Shown: piece after piece, positions 44,597 through 52,863 of the stretch | How the letters are laid out: every line of letters starts with the position of its first letter | Numbering within the stretch: position 1 is the first letter of the stretch | NCBI RefSeq assembly: GCF_009695545.1 | Contig: NZ_VUNS01000013.1 | Coordinates: 84,739-148,738, forward strand | DNA from: Victivallis lenta | Lineage (GTDB): Bacteria > Verrucomicrobiota > Lentisphaeria > Victivallales > Victivallaceae | DNA: 64,000 nt | Direction: 5' to 3' | Program-made: the position numbers and the translations under genes | Notes under the pieces: generated by a model | The model's input: the letters and a program-made list of their open reading frames with translations, nothing else | The model's database searches: none | Told to the model about the DNA's origin: nothing

Positions 44597-45595
44597 ATGA
44601 AAAAAATTCGCGTTATGATCGTCGGCTACGGCAACGTCGGCCGCGGAGTGCGTCTGTCGCTTGGGAAGAACCCGGATATGGAGCTCGTCGGCATCGTCAG
44701 CCGTTCGCCCGAGCGGGTCGGAAAAGAGCTGCCGGATGTTCCGGTCATGGCGATTTCGGATGTGGAGGGCTGGAAAAAGGCGTTCCGTCCCGATGTCGCG
44801 ATTCTCTGCGGCGGCTCGAAAAACGACCTGCCGCAGCAGGGGCCCGAATTTGCGAAATATGTGAATACGGTCGACAGCTTCGACAATCACAGCCGGATTC
44901 CGGAATATTTTGCGGATATCGACGCGGCGGCAAAGGCGTCCGGGCACGTATCGGTCATTTCAACCGGCTGGGACCCCGGTATTTTTTCGCTTGAGCGCGT
45001 GCTCGGCGGCGCTTTCATTCCGGGAGCGAGGGCCTACGGCTTTTACGGCCTCGGCGAAAAGGGCGGGCTCAGCATGGGCCATTCCGACGCGCTGCGGACG
45101 ATTCCGGGCGTGAAGGACGCGCGCCAGTTCACGCACGCGATCCCCGAAGCGATCGAGCGGGTCCGCCGCGGCGAAAACCCGGCCTTCGAGCCCGGCGACA
45201 TGCATACGCGCGAATGTTTCGTCGTCCTCGAGGAAGGCGCCGACCGGGAGGCGGTCACGAAGACGATCCTTTCGATGCCCGGATACTTCGCGCCGTACAA
45301 GACCACGGTCAACTTCGTAAGCCAGCAGGAGCTCGACGAAAAGTACAAGGGGTTTCCGCACGACGGGCTCGCGATCGCGGTCGGCGAAACCGGCGACCGC
45401 CATGCCGCCCGGGTCGAATACCGCTGCATCTGGGGCAGCAATCCCGAAGCGACCGCAAACGTCCTGGTCGCCCACGCCCGCGCCGCGGCGCGCCTCGCCG
45501 GGGAGAACCGCTCCGGCGCCTTCACGATTCTCGACATTCCGCCGGCCTACTTCACGACGCTGAGCCGCGAGGAGCTCCTGGAGCACTGGATGTAA
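44597..45595 (+). CDS. ddh: meso-Diaminopimelate D-dehydrogenase
   Basis: 332 residues, close to the family length (about 326). It opens with a Rossmann motif VMIVGYGNVGRGV, followed by LVGIVSRSPE and ILCGGSKNDLPQQGPEFA; the central STGWDPGIFS and GAKxYGFYGLGEKGGLSMGHSDA-like stretch (here YGFYGLGEKGGLSMGHSDA) are diagnostic of Ddh. It makes meso-diaminopimelate directly from tetrahydrodipicolinate, ammonia and NADPH, supplying peptidoglycan and lysine. AAGGAG lies 10 bases upstream of ATG 44597; a longer frame starts inside the promoter. Monocistronic, with a GC-rich hairpin region (45623-45651) after it. Confidence 0.93.
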   Translation: MKKIRVMIVGYGNVGRGVRLSLGKNPDMELVGIVSRSPERVGKELPDVPVMAISDVEGWKKAFRPDVAILCGGSKNDLPQQGPEFAKYVNTVDSFDNHSRIPEYFADIDAAAKASGHVSVISTGWDPGIFSLERVLGGAFIPGARAYGFYGLGEKGGLSMGHSDALRTIPGVKDARQFTHAIPEAIERVRRGENPAFEPGDMHTRECFVVLEEGADREAVTKTILSMPGYFAPYKTTVNFVSQQELDEKYKGFPHDGLAIAVGETGDRHAARVEYRCIWGSNPEATANVLVAHARAAARLAGENRSGAFTILDIPPAYFTTLSREELLEHWM

Positions 45596-45622
45596 TGCCG
45601 GTGTTCCGCGCCGCGGATCAGG

Positions 45623-45651
45623 CGGGAGCGGGAATGCTCCCTTCCCGCCGG
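45623..45651 (+). terminator. GC-rich hairpin after ddh
   Basis: GGCGGGAGC-type arm pairs with GCTCCC and a further TTCCCGCC lies just beyond, giving alternative stems. No T-run follows, so only a possible terminator. Confidence 0.3.
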
Positions 45652-45829
45652 TCTGCGGCGATATCGCGTCCGCTTCTCCGGTCCGGACGGGCAGGACAGG
45701 CCCGTTTCATAAGCTTCTGCGCGGGCGGCCGGTGAAGCCGCGCAGAGTTCACCGAGCAGATATCCCGACATGCCTGAAACGGATACCGCCGGGCGGCATG
45801 TCGTCGCGTCAACCGAAAGGAGTCATGGG

Positions 45830-46732
45830 ATGGAACTCAGGGTATTGCGGTATTTTCTCGGCGTGGCCCGCGAAGGCAGCATCACCGGTGCGGCGCAGGC
45901 GCTTCACGTCACGCAGCCGACGCTTTCCCGGCAGCTGAAGGATCTCGAAGACGAACTCGGGCAGCAGCTTTTCATTCGCGGCAGCCACAGCGTTTCGCTG
46001 ACTCCGGAAGGCATGCTGCTGCGCAAACGCGCCGAAGAGATCATGGAGATGGTCCATAAAACCGAAGCCGAATTCGATTCGATGGGCGACAATATCGCCG
46101 GAGACATCCACATCGGCGGCGGCGAGACCGACGCGATGCGGCAGATCGCCCGAATCATCGGCGAGCTGCATGAGGATTATCCGGATATCCGCTACCATAT
46201 CTACAGCGGCAATGCCGAGGATGTGACGGAGCGTCTCGACAAAGGGATGCTGGATTTCGGCATCCTGATTCAGCCGGTCAATATTGCGAAGTACGATTAT
46301 GTGAATTTGCCGGAGAAGGACGTCTGGGGCGTGGTCATGCGCAAAGATTCGCCGCTCGCCGCCCAAAAGACGGTTGCCCGCGGAGACCTGGCCGGATTGC
46401 CGCTGATCTGTTCGAGACAGCCTCTCCAGCAGAATTCCGGATACAACGAAGTCCTGAACTGGCTCGGCGACGGATTCGACAAGGGGAATATCGTGGCGAC
46501 CTACAATCTGATCTACAACGCCGCGCTGATGGTGGAGGAGGGAATCGGTTACGCGATTTCGCTCGACAAGCTCGTGAGCGTGACCGGGCATCACAACCTC
46601 TGCTTCCGCCCGTTCGAGCCCCGGCTGGAATCAGGTTTGAATATCGTCTGGAAAAAATATCAGGTATTCTCCGCCGCCGCCGGGCTTTTTCTGGAAAGAA
46701 TCAAGAAAAAATTCTCCGAACCGGAAGGCTGA
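45830..46732 (+). CDS. LysR-family transcriptional regulator
   Basis: 300 residues. MELRVLRYFLGVAREGSITG and HVTQPTLSRQLKDLEDELG form the LysR DNA-binding domain; the effector domain starts GDIHIGGGETDAMRQIARII. ATG 45830 has AAGGAG seven bases upstream and gives the standard N-terminus, so the earlier in-frame ATG at 45770 is rejected. No divergent target gene is adjacent: upstream is ddh on the same strand, downstream is the convergent acetyltransferase gene. Its regulon cannot be deduced from this window. Confidence 0.88.
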   Translation: MELRVLRYFLGVAREGSITGAAQALHVTQPTLSRQLKDLEDELGQQLFIRGSHSVSLTPEGMLLRKRAEEIMEMVHKTEAEFDSMGDNIAGDIHIGGGETDAMRQIARIIGELHEDYPDIRYHIYSGNAEDVTERLDKGMLDFGILIQPVNIAKYDYVNLPEKDVWGVVMRKDSPLAAQKTVARGDLAGLPLICSRQPLQQNSGYNEVLNWLGDGFDKGNIVATYNLIYNAALMVEEGIGYAISLDKLVSVTGHHNLCFRPFEPRLESGLNIVWKKYQVFSAAAGLFLERIKKKFSEPEG

Positions 46733-46860
46733 CGGTTGCCGCTCCTTCATTCAAACGGATAAAGCTTCGTTCCCTGAAACGCAATCCCCTTGAATTCCAT
46801 TGCACGACCGCCCTTCCCCCGAAGGCCGGATGCGGAGCTCCCCGAAACGCGCGGCCCCGC

Positions 46861-47874
46861 TCAGCGCGACGGCAGCTCTTCGATGAAGTGGTGTTCGCAC
46901 CGGTCCCAATACTTCCGGTAAGTCCAGCCGTCCTCCCGGGAAAAATTCAGCTGATACATCCGAAAGACGACCGGAATGTTCTTCGGCTGCCAGAGTTCTT
47001 CGTAGCTGTAACGGTAGGTCATGCCGATCTTTTTCATCACTTCTCCGCTGGCCGGGTTGTTGACGTCGTGCGTGGCGGTGATGTACGGAACTCCGTCCTG
47101 CCGGAGCCGGAAGACCACCGCACGGGCCGCCTCCGTCACAATCCCCTGCCGCCAGAACTCCTTCCGCAATCCGTAGCCGAAGTCGCGGCTGTCGTCCGCA
47201 GCAAGCCGGACATAGCCGATCGGCCGGTCGTCCGTCTTCCGGCAGACGGCATAACGATAGGCGGAAGGGAGCGAACAGGTGTCGAGAAAGCGCTCGTGCA
47301 GAAATGCCGCGGCCTCCTCCCGCGTCTCCGTCGGAAACCAGGGAAGAAAACGGTTCACGTCCGGGTCCCGGAGAAGCGCGTACAGGTCGTCCACATCCGC
47401 CTCGGAGAACCGGCGCAGGATCAGCCGCTCCGTTTCGAGCCGGGGCGTATTGGCACACGTGCCGAGCTCCTTGCGGAAAAGCAGCGGCGACCCGTCCTCA
47501 CGAAAACCGAGCGCCCGGTGGGCGGCCGGGCTGACCGGGTAATCCCCGTCGGTATCCGATCCGAGAACCGTGCAGCCCCTGGAGATGCACCAGGCCTCCA
47601 CCGCGCCGACCAGCGCCCGGCCGACGCCGCGCCGCCGGTACTCCGGCTTCACGTACCATCCCTCCAGATGGCCCCGCGCCGGCGACCGGAGAGAAGCTTC
47701 GGCGATGCCGAGCCATTCGCCCCGCTCCTCGACACAGAAAAAAGCGGTATCGCTCCGCCGGAAAAGTTCGACGCTCTCCCGGCGCAAATCGTCCGGAGAG
47801 TGACGCGGCCACAGCTCATGGCGCAGCGCCGTCCACGCATCCAGATCGACAGGCGATATCGGTCTGACTTTCAT
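46861..47874 (-). CDS. Double acetyltransferase: AAC(6')-I-like plus RimJ/RimL-like
   Basis: 337 residues carrying two GNAT domains. The N-terminal one (about 1-145) follows AAC(6')-I aminoglycoside acetyltransferases in order: WTALRHELWP, LGIAEASLRS, HLEGWYVKPEYRRRGVGRAL (acetyl-CoA loop) and PAAHRALGFRED. The C-terminal one (about 150-337) is RimJ/RimL-like: LETERLILRRFSEADVDDLY, YGLRKEFWRQGIVTEAARAV and VNNPASGEVMKKIGM. GGGGGA precedes ATG 47874 and a longer upstream frame is antisense to another gene. Fusion of the two is unusual. Whether aminoglycosides are substrates is untested; it may acetylate other amines or protein N-termini. Confidence 0.78.
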   Translation of the reverse strand: MKVRPISPVDLDAWTALRHELWPRHSPDDLRRESVELFRRSDTAFFCVEERGEWLGIAEASLRSPARGHLEGWYVKPEYRRRGVGRALVGAVEAWCISRGCTVLGSDTDGDYPVSPAAHRALGFREDGSPLLFRKELGTCANTPRLETERLILRRFSEADVDDLYALLRDPDVNRFLPWFPTETREEAAAFLHERFLDTCSLPSAYRYAVCRKTDDRPIGYVRLAADDSRDFGYGLRKEFWRQGIVTEAARAVVFRLRQDGVPYITATHDVNNPASGEVMKKIGMTYRYSYEELWQPKNIPVVFRMYQLNFSREDGWTYRKYWDRCEHHFIEELPSR

Positions 47875-47982
47875 TTGAAATCCCCCATATGAAATGATCG
47901 GTAATATATGAGGAGAGAGCGCCGATGTCAAGGCCGGAAGCGCAAAACCGTGGTTTCTCCGCGGAAATCCCCGGAATTCCGG

Positions 47983-48011
47983 TTGCAATCCGGTCCGGGG
48001 GAGAGTATACT
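47983..48011 (+). promoter_or_regulatory. Promoter of the GNAT gene
   Basis: TTGCAA (47983-47988), 17-base spacer, TATACT (48006-48011), 28 bases before the ATG at 48040. Confidence 0.6.
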
Positions 48012-48039
48012 CTCTGCCGCAACACGAAAGGCGACCGTC

Positions 48040-48546
48040 ATGAGAATCATCGAAATAGAAGAGCGGAACGCTCCCCTGCTCCGCAGGCTGCTGAACATCT
48101 GGGAACGGTCGGTCCGGGCCACTCACCGGTTCCTGCCGGAACCCGAAATCCGGCGGATCGCGGAGTATGTCCCCGCCGCCCTCCGTGAAGTTCCGGTTCT
48201 GGCGGCGGCCGTAAACGGCGCGGACGAACCCGTCGCTTTTATGGGAATCGCCGGGAACAAGCTGGAAATGCTCTTCGTCGCACCGGAGGAGAGGGGCAAA
48301 GGCGTCGGCAGGCTGCTGCTGCGTCACGCCGTCGAAGCCCGCGGCGTCCGCGAAGTCGACGTGAACGAACAGAATCCGCAGGCCCGGGGTTTCTATGAGC
48401 GCCTCGGGTTCCGGGTCTGCGGCCGGAGTGAGACGGACGGACAGGGCTGCCCGTACCCGATCCTCCATATGCGGCTGTCCGCCGATTCCGGCCTCACTCC
48501 TCCTGAAGCGAGCGGTACTTGCCGCGAAGGCAGTTCAGAATCGTGA
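48040..48546 (+). CDS. GNAT-family N-acetyltransferase (YjaB-like)
   Basis: 168 residues. Core GNAT features: LLRRLLNIWERSVRATHRFL near the N-terminus, typical of the YjaB group, LEMLFVAPEERGKGVGRLLL as the acetyl-CoA pyrophosphate loop, and VNEQNPQARGFYERLGFRVC. GAAAGG lies eight bases before the ATG. The acceptor is unknown. It is divergent from the double acetyltransferase with 165 bases between their starts. The last 53 bases overlap the convergent arsR-like gene, so the C-terminal tail after about residue 150 is likely not part of the fold. Confidence 0.82.
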   Translation: MRIIEIEERNAPLLRRLLNIWERSVRATHRFLPEPEIRRIAEYVPAALREVPVLAAAVNGADEPVAFMGIAGNKLEMLFVAPEERGKGVGRLLLRHAVEARGVREVDVNEQNPQARGFYERLGFRVCGRSETDGQGCPYPILHMRLSADSGLTPPEASGTCREGSSES

Positions 48547-48808
48547 CGGCGTTGACCGCCCCGATCCGGTAGAGGATCTGCCGCCCCTCCCGGCGGCAGG
48601 CGACGATGCCCGCCATGCGCATTTTATTCAGATGCTGCGAGACGGCGCTCTGCTGCCCGGAGATTCCGGCGACGATCGTGTTGACCGTGCATTCGCCGTG
48701 CAGATCGAGATACTCCAGAATCCGCAGCCTCAGCGGGTGGCCGATCAGTTTGATCACCTCCGCCATCGCATTCAGAAATTCATCGGGCAGCCGTTCCGTT
48801 TCCGACAT
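48494..48808 (-). CDS. ArsR-family repressor, candidate persulfide sensor
   Basis: 104 residues. A single winged helix: LIGHPLRLRILEYLDLHGE, ISGQQSAVSQHLNKMRMAG (recognition helix) and CRREGRQILYRIG. It lacks the CVC metal motif of ArsR/CadC, but has cysteines at positions 40 and 93. They sit at places broadly like the sulfide-sensing cysteines of BigR/SqrR (C41 and C107 in SqrR). A strong AAGGAGGTG precedes the start. It lies 23 bases downstream of the sulfur-transfer fusion gene, so it is probably its autoregulated repressor, acting at 51268-51297. Sensing of persulfide is inference. Confidence 0.8.
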   Translation of the reverse strand: MSETERLPDEFLNAMAEVIKLIGHPLRLRILEYLDLHGECTVNTIVAGISGQQSAVSQHLNKMRMAGIVACRREGRQILYRIGAVNAVTILNCLRGKYRSLQEE

Positions 48809-48831
48809 GGCCGCACCTCCTTTCCGCCGCT

Positions 48832-51237
48832 TCAGATAAACAGCGTGTTGTTGCTCTCCTTCGCCATCCCGACGAAGCTCGCAACGCCGGCGACTTCATC
48901 GACCTCGACGAGCTCTTCGCGGGTGATCCCCATGACGTTCATCGCCATCTCGCAGGCGACGAACCGCACGCCGAGCTGCCGGGCCTGTTCCAGAAGCTCC
49001 GGCAGCGAGGTCACGTTCTGGCGTTTCATCACATCCTTCATCATCGCGGTGCCGATGCCGGCCATGTTCATTTTCGACAGCGCGAGTTTCGCCGCCCCCT
49101 TCGGGAGCATCCAGCCGAACATCCGGGACAGGAAGCCCTTCGGAACCGCCGGAGCCGGATTCCGGCGCAGGACGGAGAGCCCCCAGAAAGTGAAGAAAAT
49201 TCCGACCTTCGCTCCCGAAGCCGCCATGCCGCACGCGATGATCAGCGCCGCCATCGCCTTGTCGAGGTCGTTGCTGAAAAGGACGATCGCGGCGCGGTGG
49301 CCGCCGGACAGCGAAACCGGAGCGGCCTCCGGCGCCGTTCCGCCTTTGCGGAGCAGCGCCTCCAGGTGATCGCCCTTCCGCTCCATCGCGACGAGCTCGT
49401 TGCCGCTGGAACGGCTCCAGGCCTCGAGGTCGGGCGCGAACGAGGGCGCCGCGAGCAACCGCAGCGTCTCCCCGGCCGCGAGCTTCTCCATTTCGCCTTT
49501 CAGCCGGACGACCGGGCCCGGGCAGGCCAGCGTGCGCACATCGAGCGTGCGGCCCGCAACGGCAGACGGCACCTGCGGCGGCGGAACGGCGTTTTTCCGG
49601 GCGGGCGCCGGAACTTCGGCATGCATGTATTTCCAGGTCAGATAGCCGCCGGAAAGATTCCGGACCCGGAAGCCGTTCTGCTTCAGAATCCGCTCCGCCA
49701 GATAGCCGCGCAACCCGACCTGGCAGCTCACAATCAGCTCGCGCGACCGGTCCAGCTCGCCCAGGCGGCCGCGAAGCTGCCCGAGCGGAATGTTGACCGC
49801 GCCCGGAATCGCCCCGGCCTGATGCTCCGCCTCCTCGCGGACATCGACGACCAGCGCATCGGCTGGAATTGAATCGGCATAGGCCGGTTCGGTCATTCCG
49901 TCCAGCACGTTCTGCGCGATCATGCCGAGAAAGTTGACCGGGTCTTTCGCCGAGTTGAACGGGGGGGCGTAGGCGAGCTCAAGTTCGGCAAGCTCCGGCG
50001 CGGTGCGCCCGGACTGCATGGCCGCGCCGATCACGTCGATGCGCTTGTCCGCCCCTTTCGCCCCGACGGCCTGCGCGCCGAGAATCTTCCCGTCGGAACC
50101 GAACAGCAGCTTCATATGCAGCTGGGCGCCGCCCGGATAATATGAGGCATTGGAAGCCGGGTGCGTGTAAATCCGGTGATAATCCAGTCCGAGCTGCCGG
50201 AGCTTTGTTTCGGTCAGGCCGACGGCCGCCGCCGTCAGGCTCCCGACCTTGATCACCGAAGCCCCCCAGCTGCCGCGGTAGGCTCGGGAGTTTCCGGCGA
50301 TGTTGTCGGCGGCGATCCGGCCCTGCCTGTTGGCGGGACCGGCCAGCGGAATCGCCGTTTTCCGCCCCGAAACGCAGTCGGTGACCTCGACTGCATCACC
50401 GGCCGCGTAAATATCCGGGTCGGAGGTCTGAAGATATTCATTTACAACAATATGCCCGCGCGGACCGAGCTCGAGTCCGGCGGCTCCGGCCAGCTCCGAA
50501 TTCGGTTTCACGCCGACGCTCATGACCACGAGGTCCGCCGCCAGTTCGGAACCGTCCTTCAGGCACGCATACAGCGAATCGCCCTCTTTCCGGAATCCGG
50601 TCAGTTCGGCGTTCAATCGCACATCGACGCCGTCTGCCGCAAGCTCCGCGCCGAGCAGCCAGGCCATCTCGCGGTCGATCGAAGGAAGCACATGCCCGGA
50701 GTGCTGAACGACCGTCACCTCAAGGCCGCGCCGGCGCAGGTTTTCGGCCGCTTCGAGCCCGATGAAACCGCCGCCGACCACCAGCGCCTTCCGGGCGCCG
50801 TCCGCCGCAAGAGCGCCGAGGGCATCCATATCCGGAATCGTCCAGAGCGGATGAATGCGGAAATCGTCCCCGCCGGGCAGCTCCGGCGCGGCCGGCCGGG
50901 AACCGGTCGCCAGCAGGAGTTTGTCGTAGGACTCCTCATATTCGGAGCCGTCCGCCCGGCGGACCGCAACCGTTTTCCGGACGCGGTCGACGGCGATCGC
51001 CTCGTTCCGGGTCCGGATCTCGATGTTGAACCACGCCCTGAACTTTTTCTCGGGCATGACCAGCAGAGAATCGCGTTCCGGGATGACGCCGCCCAGATGA
51101 TACGGCAGCCCGCAGTTCGCGTAGGAGATGTAGCTGCCGCGCTCCAGCAGAATGATTTCCATGGATTCGTCCAGCCGCCGCAGCCGCGCCGCAGCGCCTG
51201 CCCCCGCGGCAACTCCGCCGATAATCAATGTTTTCAT
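48832..51237 (-). CDS. Four-module sulfur-transfer protein: CoA-disulfide reductase, rhodanese, TusA, DsrE
   Basis: 801 residues. Residues 1-445 form an FAD/NAD(P)H oxidoreductase of the CoA-disulfide/polysulfide reductase (CoADR/Npsr) type: IIGGVAAGAGAAARLRR and the active cysteine C42 in SYANCGLPYHLGG. A rhodanese domain (about 450-545) has C505 in VSCQVGLRGYL. A TusA domain (about 560-635) has the CPGP motif at C572. A DsrE-like domain (about 645-801) has C762 in FVACEMAM. Together they could reduce or load persulfide and pass it between cysteines within one chain. GGGAGG lies 6-7 bases before the start. Followed by the ArsR gene. Confidence 0.88.
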   Translation of the reverse strand: MKTLIIGGVAAGAGAAARLRRLDESMEIILLERGSYISYANCGLPYHLGGVIPERDSLLVMPEKKFRAWFNIEIRTRNEAIAVDRVRKTVAVRRADGSEYEESYDKLLLATGSRPAAPELPGGDDFRIHPLWTIPDMDALGALAADGARKALVVGGGFIGLEAAENLRRRGLEVTVVQHSGHVLPSIDREMAWLLGAELAADGVDVRLNAELTGFRKEGDSLYACLKDGSELAADLVVMSVGVKPNSELAGAAGLELGPRGHIVVNEYLQTSDPDIYAAGDAVEVTDCVSGRKTAIPLAGPANRQGRIAADNIAGNSRAYRGSWGASVIKVGSLTAAAVGLTETKLRQLGLDYHRIYTHPASNASYYPGGAQLHMKLLFGSDGKILGAQAVGAKGADKRIDVIGAAMQSGRTAPELAELELAYAPPFNSAKDPVNFLGMIAQNVLDGMTEPAYADSIPADALVVDVREEAEHQAGAIPGAVNIPLGQLRGRLGELDRSRELIVSCQVGLRGYLAERILKQNGFRVRNLSGGYLTWKYMHAEVPAPARKNAVPPPQVPSAVAGRTLDVRTLACPGPVVRLKGEMEKLAAGETLRLLAAPSFAPDLEAWSRSSGNELVAMERKGDHLEALLRKGGTAPEAAPVSLSGGHRAAIVLFSNDLDKAMAALIIACGMAASGAKVGIFFTFWGLSVLRRNPAPAVPKGFLSRMFGWMLPKGAAKLALSKMNMAGIGTAMMKDVMKRQNVTSLPELLEQARQLGVRFVACEMAMNVMGITREELVEVDEVAGVASFVGMAKESNNTLFI

Positions 51238-51267
51238 GAAGGACCTCCCGGTTTTGAAACAAATTAC

Positions 51268-51301
51268 AATATTATTATATCACAATATCATAATATTTCA
51301 A
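51268..51301 (-). promoter_or_regulatory. Promoter with overlapping ArsR-type operator
   Basis: Minus strand: TTGAAA (51296-51301), 16-base spacer, TATAAT (51274-51279). AATATTAT (51268-51275) and ATAATATT (51290-51297) are an exact inverted repeat covering the -10 and spacer, so a bound dimer would block RNA polymerase. Confidence 0.65.
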
Positions 51302-51343
51302 ACCGCAGTTTCCGCTTTCCGGATAAAATCCCGTAAAACGCCG

Positions 51344-52711
51344 TCAGCCGTCGCTTTTTTCCGGCAGCGGCCGGCTGCGCGGCATCGGATGGTAACGGCT
51401 CATGATCCAGCAGTAGGCGATCCCCATCGGGATCATGCCGCAGATCCACGAGAACGGCCCGGCTGCGCAAACGCCGACATATCCCCACCACGCCGCGAGA
51501 AACACGGCGCCGAAGATCCGGGCCAGCAGCTCGCAGCCGACCGACACGGTCGCAATGAACGCATGCCCCATTCCCTGCATCGCATTGCGGAAAATGACGA
51601 TCAGCGCAAGAATGATATAAGAAAACGAATTGAACAGCAGGAAAATACGGATTTTCCCGTGCACCTCCGGCACCGCCTCCCCGACGAACAGGTAGCTCAA
51701 TTCGCCGCTGAACAGCAGCACCCCGGCACAGCCGAGGGCGCAGACGACCGCACAGATCGCAATGCAGCTGCGCACTCCCTGCCGGATGCGCTCCTTGAAA
51801 CCCGCTCCGTAGTTCTGCGCGGCGAATGTCGCCAGCGCGACGCCGAACGAGAAAATCGGCTGGATCGCCAGCTGATCGACCTTGCATCCGGCCGTGAAAG
51901 CCGCGATGGAATTCGCCCCGAGCTCGTTCAGCACCCGCTGCTGCACGAAGCCGCCGAGCCCGAGAATCGCAAACTGCAATGCCATCGGCAGAGCCACGCG
52001 CAGATGTGCCCATACAAAGGAGGGCTCGAATACCCAGTCCCGCCGCCGCAGCCGCAGCAGCCGGTACTTTCTGCGCGCATAAATCAGACAGGCCGCTCCC
52101 GCGGCAACCTGCGCGATCACAGTCGCCGCCGCAACTCCCGGCACGCCCCAGCCGAGCCACAGGATGAAGCAGAAGTCGAGCCCCACATTCAGCAGACACG
52201 CCACCGCCAGGAAGATCAGCGGCGTGACGCTGTCGCCCAGAGCGCGGATGATGCTTGAAATCATATTGTAGAAGACAGCCGCGCCGATTCCCCAGTAAAT
52301 GACCGCGATGTACCAGTACGCATCCTCCATCTGGCCGGCCGGAACATGGATCAGCTCCAGCATCGGCCGGATCAACGGAATCGCAACCGCCATGTAGAGC
52401 AGCGTCGAAGCCAGGCAGAGCGTCAGCGAAATCGCGATCGACCGCTTCACTCCCGCCATATCGTGCGCGCCGAACCGCTGGGCCGTGATGACCGCAAAAC
52501 CGCTCGTCAGCCCGAAGAAGATGCCCATCGAACTGAAAAACAGCGGGCCGCACGCGCCGAGCGCGGCAAGCGCTTCGACCCCGATCGTGCGGCCGACGAT
52601 CATCGTATCCGAAACATTGTAGAGCTGCTGAAACAGATTGCCGATCAGCAGCGGAATCGAAAAAATCAGCAGCAACCGGGTCGGCGACCCCTGCGTCATG
52701 TCCTTCATCAT
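51344..52711 (-). CDS. MATE-family efflux transporter
   Basis: 455 residues with about twelve membrane helices. It starts DMTQGSPTRLLLIFSIPLLI and continues GNLFQQLYNVSDTMIVGRTIG, the first MatE repeat; the second repeat begins LPMALQFAILGLGGFVQQRVL. The family exports cationic drugs or metabolites in exchange for sodium or protons. Closest by pattern to the DinF-like/VmrA branch. Start at 52711 or the adjacent ATG at 52708. Flanked by the sulfur operon and the xylulokinase with gaps of about 100-150 bases, so likely its own unit. Confidence 0.9.
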   Translation of the reverse strand: MMKDMTQGSPTRLLLIFSIPLLIGNLFQQLYNVSDTMIVGRTIGVEALAALGACGPLFFSSMGIFFGLTSGFAVITAQRFGAHDMAGVKRSIAISLTLCLASTLLYMAVAIPLIRPMLELIHVPAGQMEDAYWYIAVIYWGIGAAVFYNMISSIIRALGDSVTPLIFLAVACLLNVGLDFCFILWLGWGVPGVAAATVIAQVAAGAACLIYARRKYRLLRLRRRDWVFEPSFVWAHLRVALPMALQFAILGLGGFVQQRVLNELGANSIAAFTAGCKVDQLAIQPIFSFGVALATFAAQNYGAGFKERIRQGVRSCIAICAVVCALGCAGVLLFSGELSYLFVGEAVPEVHGKIRIFLLFNSFSYIILALIVIFRNAMQGMGHAFIATVSVGCELLARIFGAVFLAAWWGYVGVCAAGPFSWICGMIPMGIAYCWIMSRYHPMPRSRPLPEKSDG

Positions 52712-52863
52712 AAACGGAAAACTTTCTCTATTCTCAACAAAACAACAGCAGATGAAGTCCGGTCGGCAGGCGGCACACCTCCCCTGACGGAATCAATACG
52801 GCCGACGCTTACAATACATCGTTTTTCTGAATATTCAAGAACTCCTTGCGGAATTCCGGCAAT

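Noticed and set aside
45596..45829. A possible extra gene between ddh and the LysR gene
   Set aside because: Frames here have no ribosome binding site or domain; the interval holds a GC-rich hairpin and the LysR leader only.
46861..47874. Calling the fusion a proven antibiotic-resistance gene
   Set aside because: Similarity to AAC(6')-I is by motif order only; many GNATs with this pattern act on other amines, so resistance is not claimed.
47875..48468. Upstream extension of the double acetyltransferase (to 535 residues)
   Set aside because: The extra part is antisense to the GNAT gene at 48040 and lacks any domain; the ATG at 47874 has a proper ribosome binding site.
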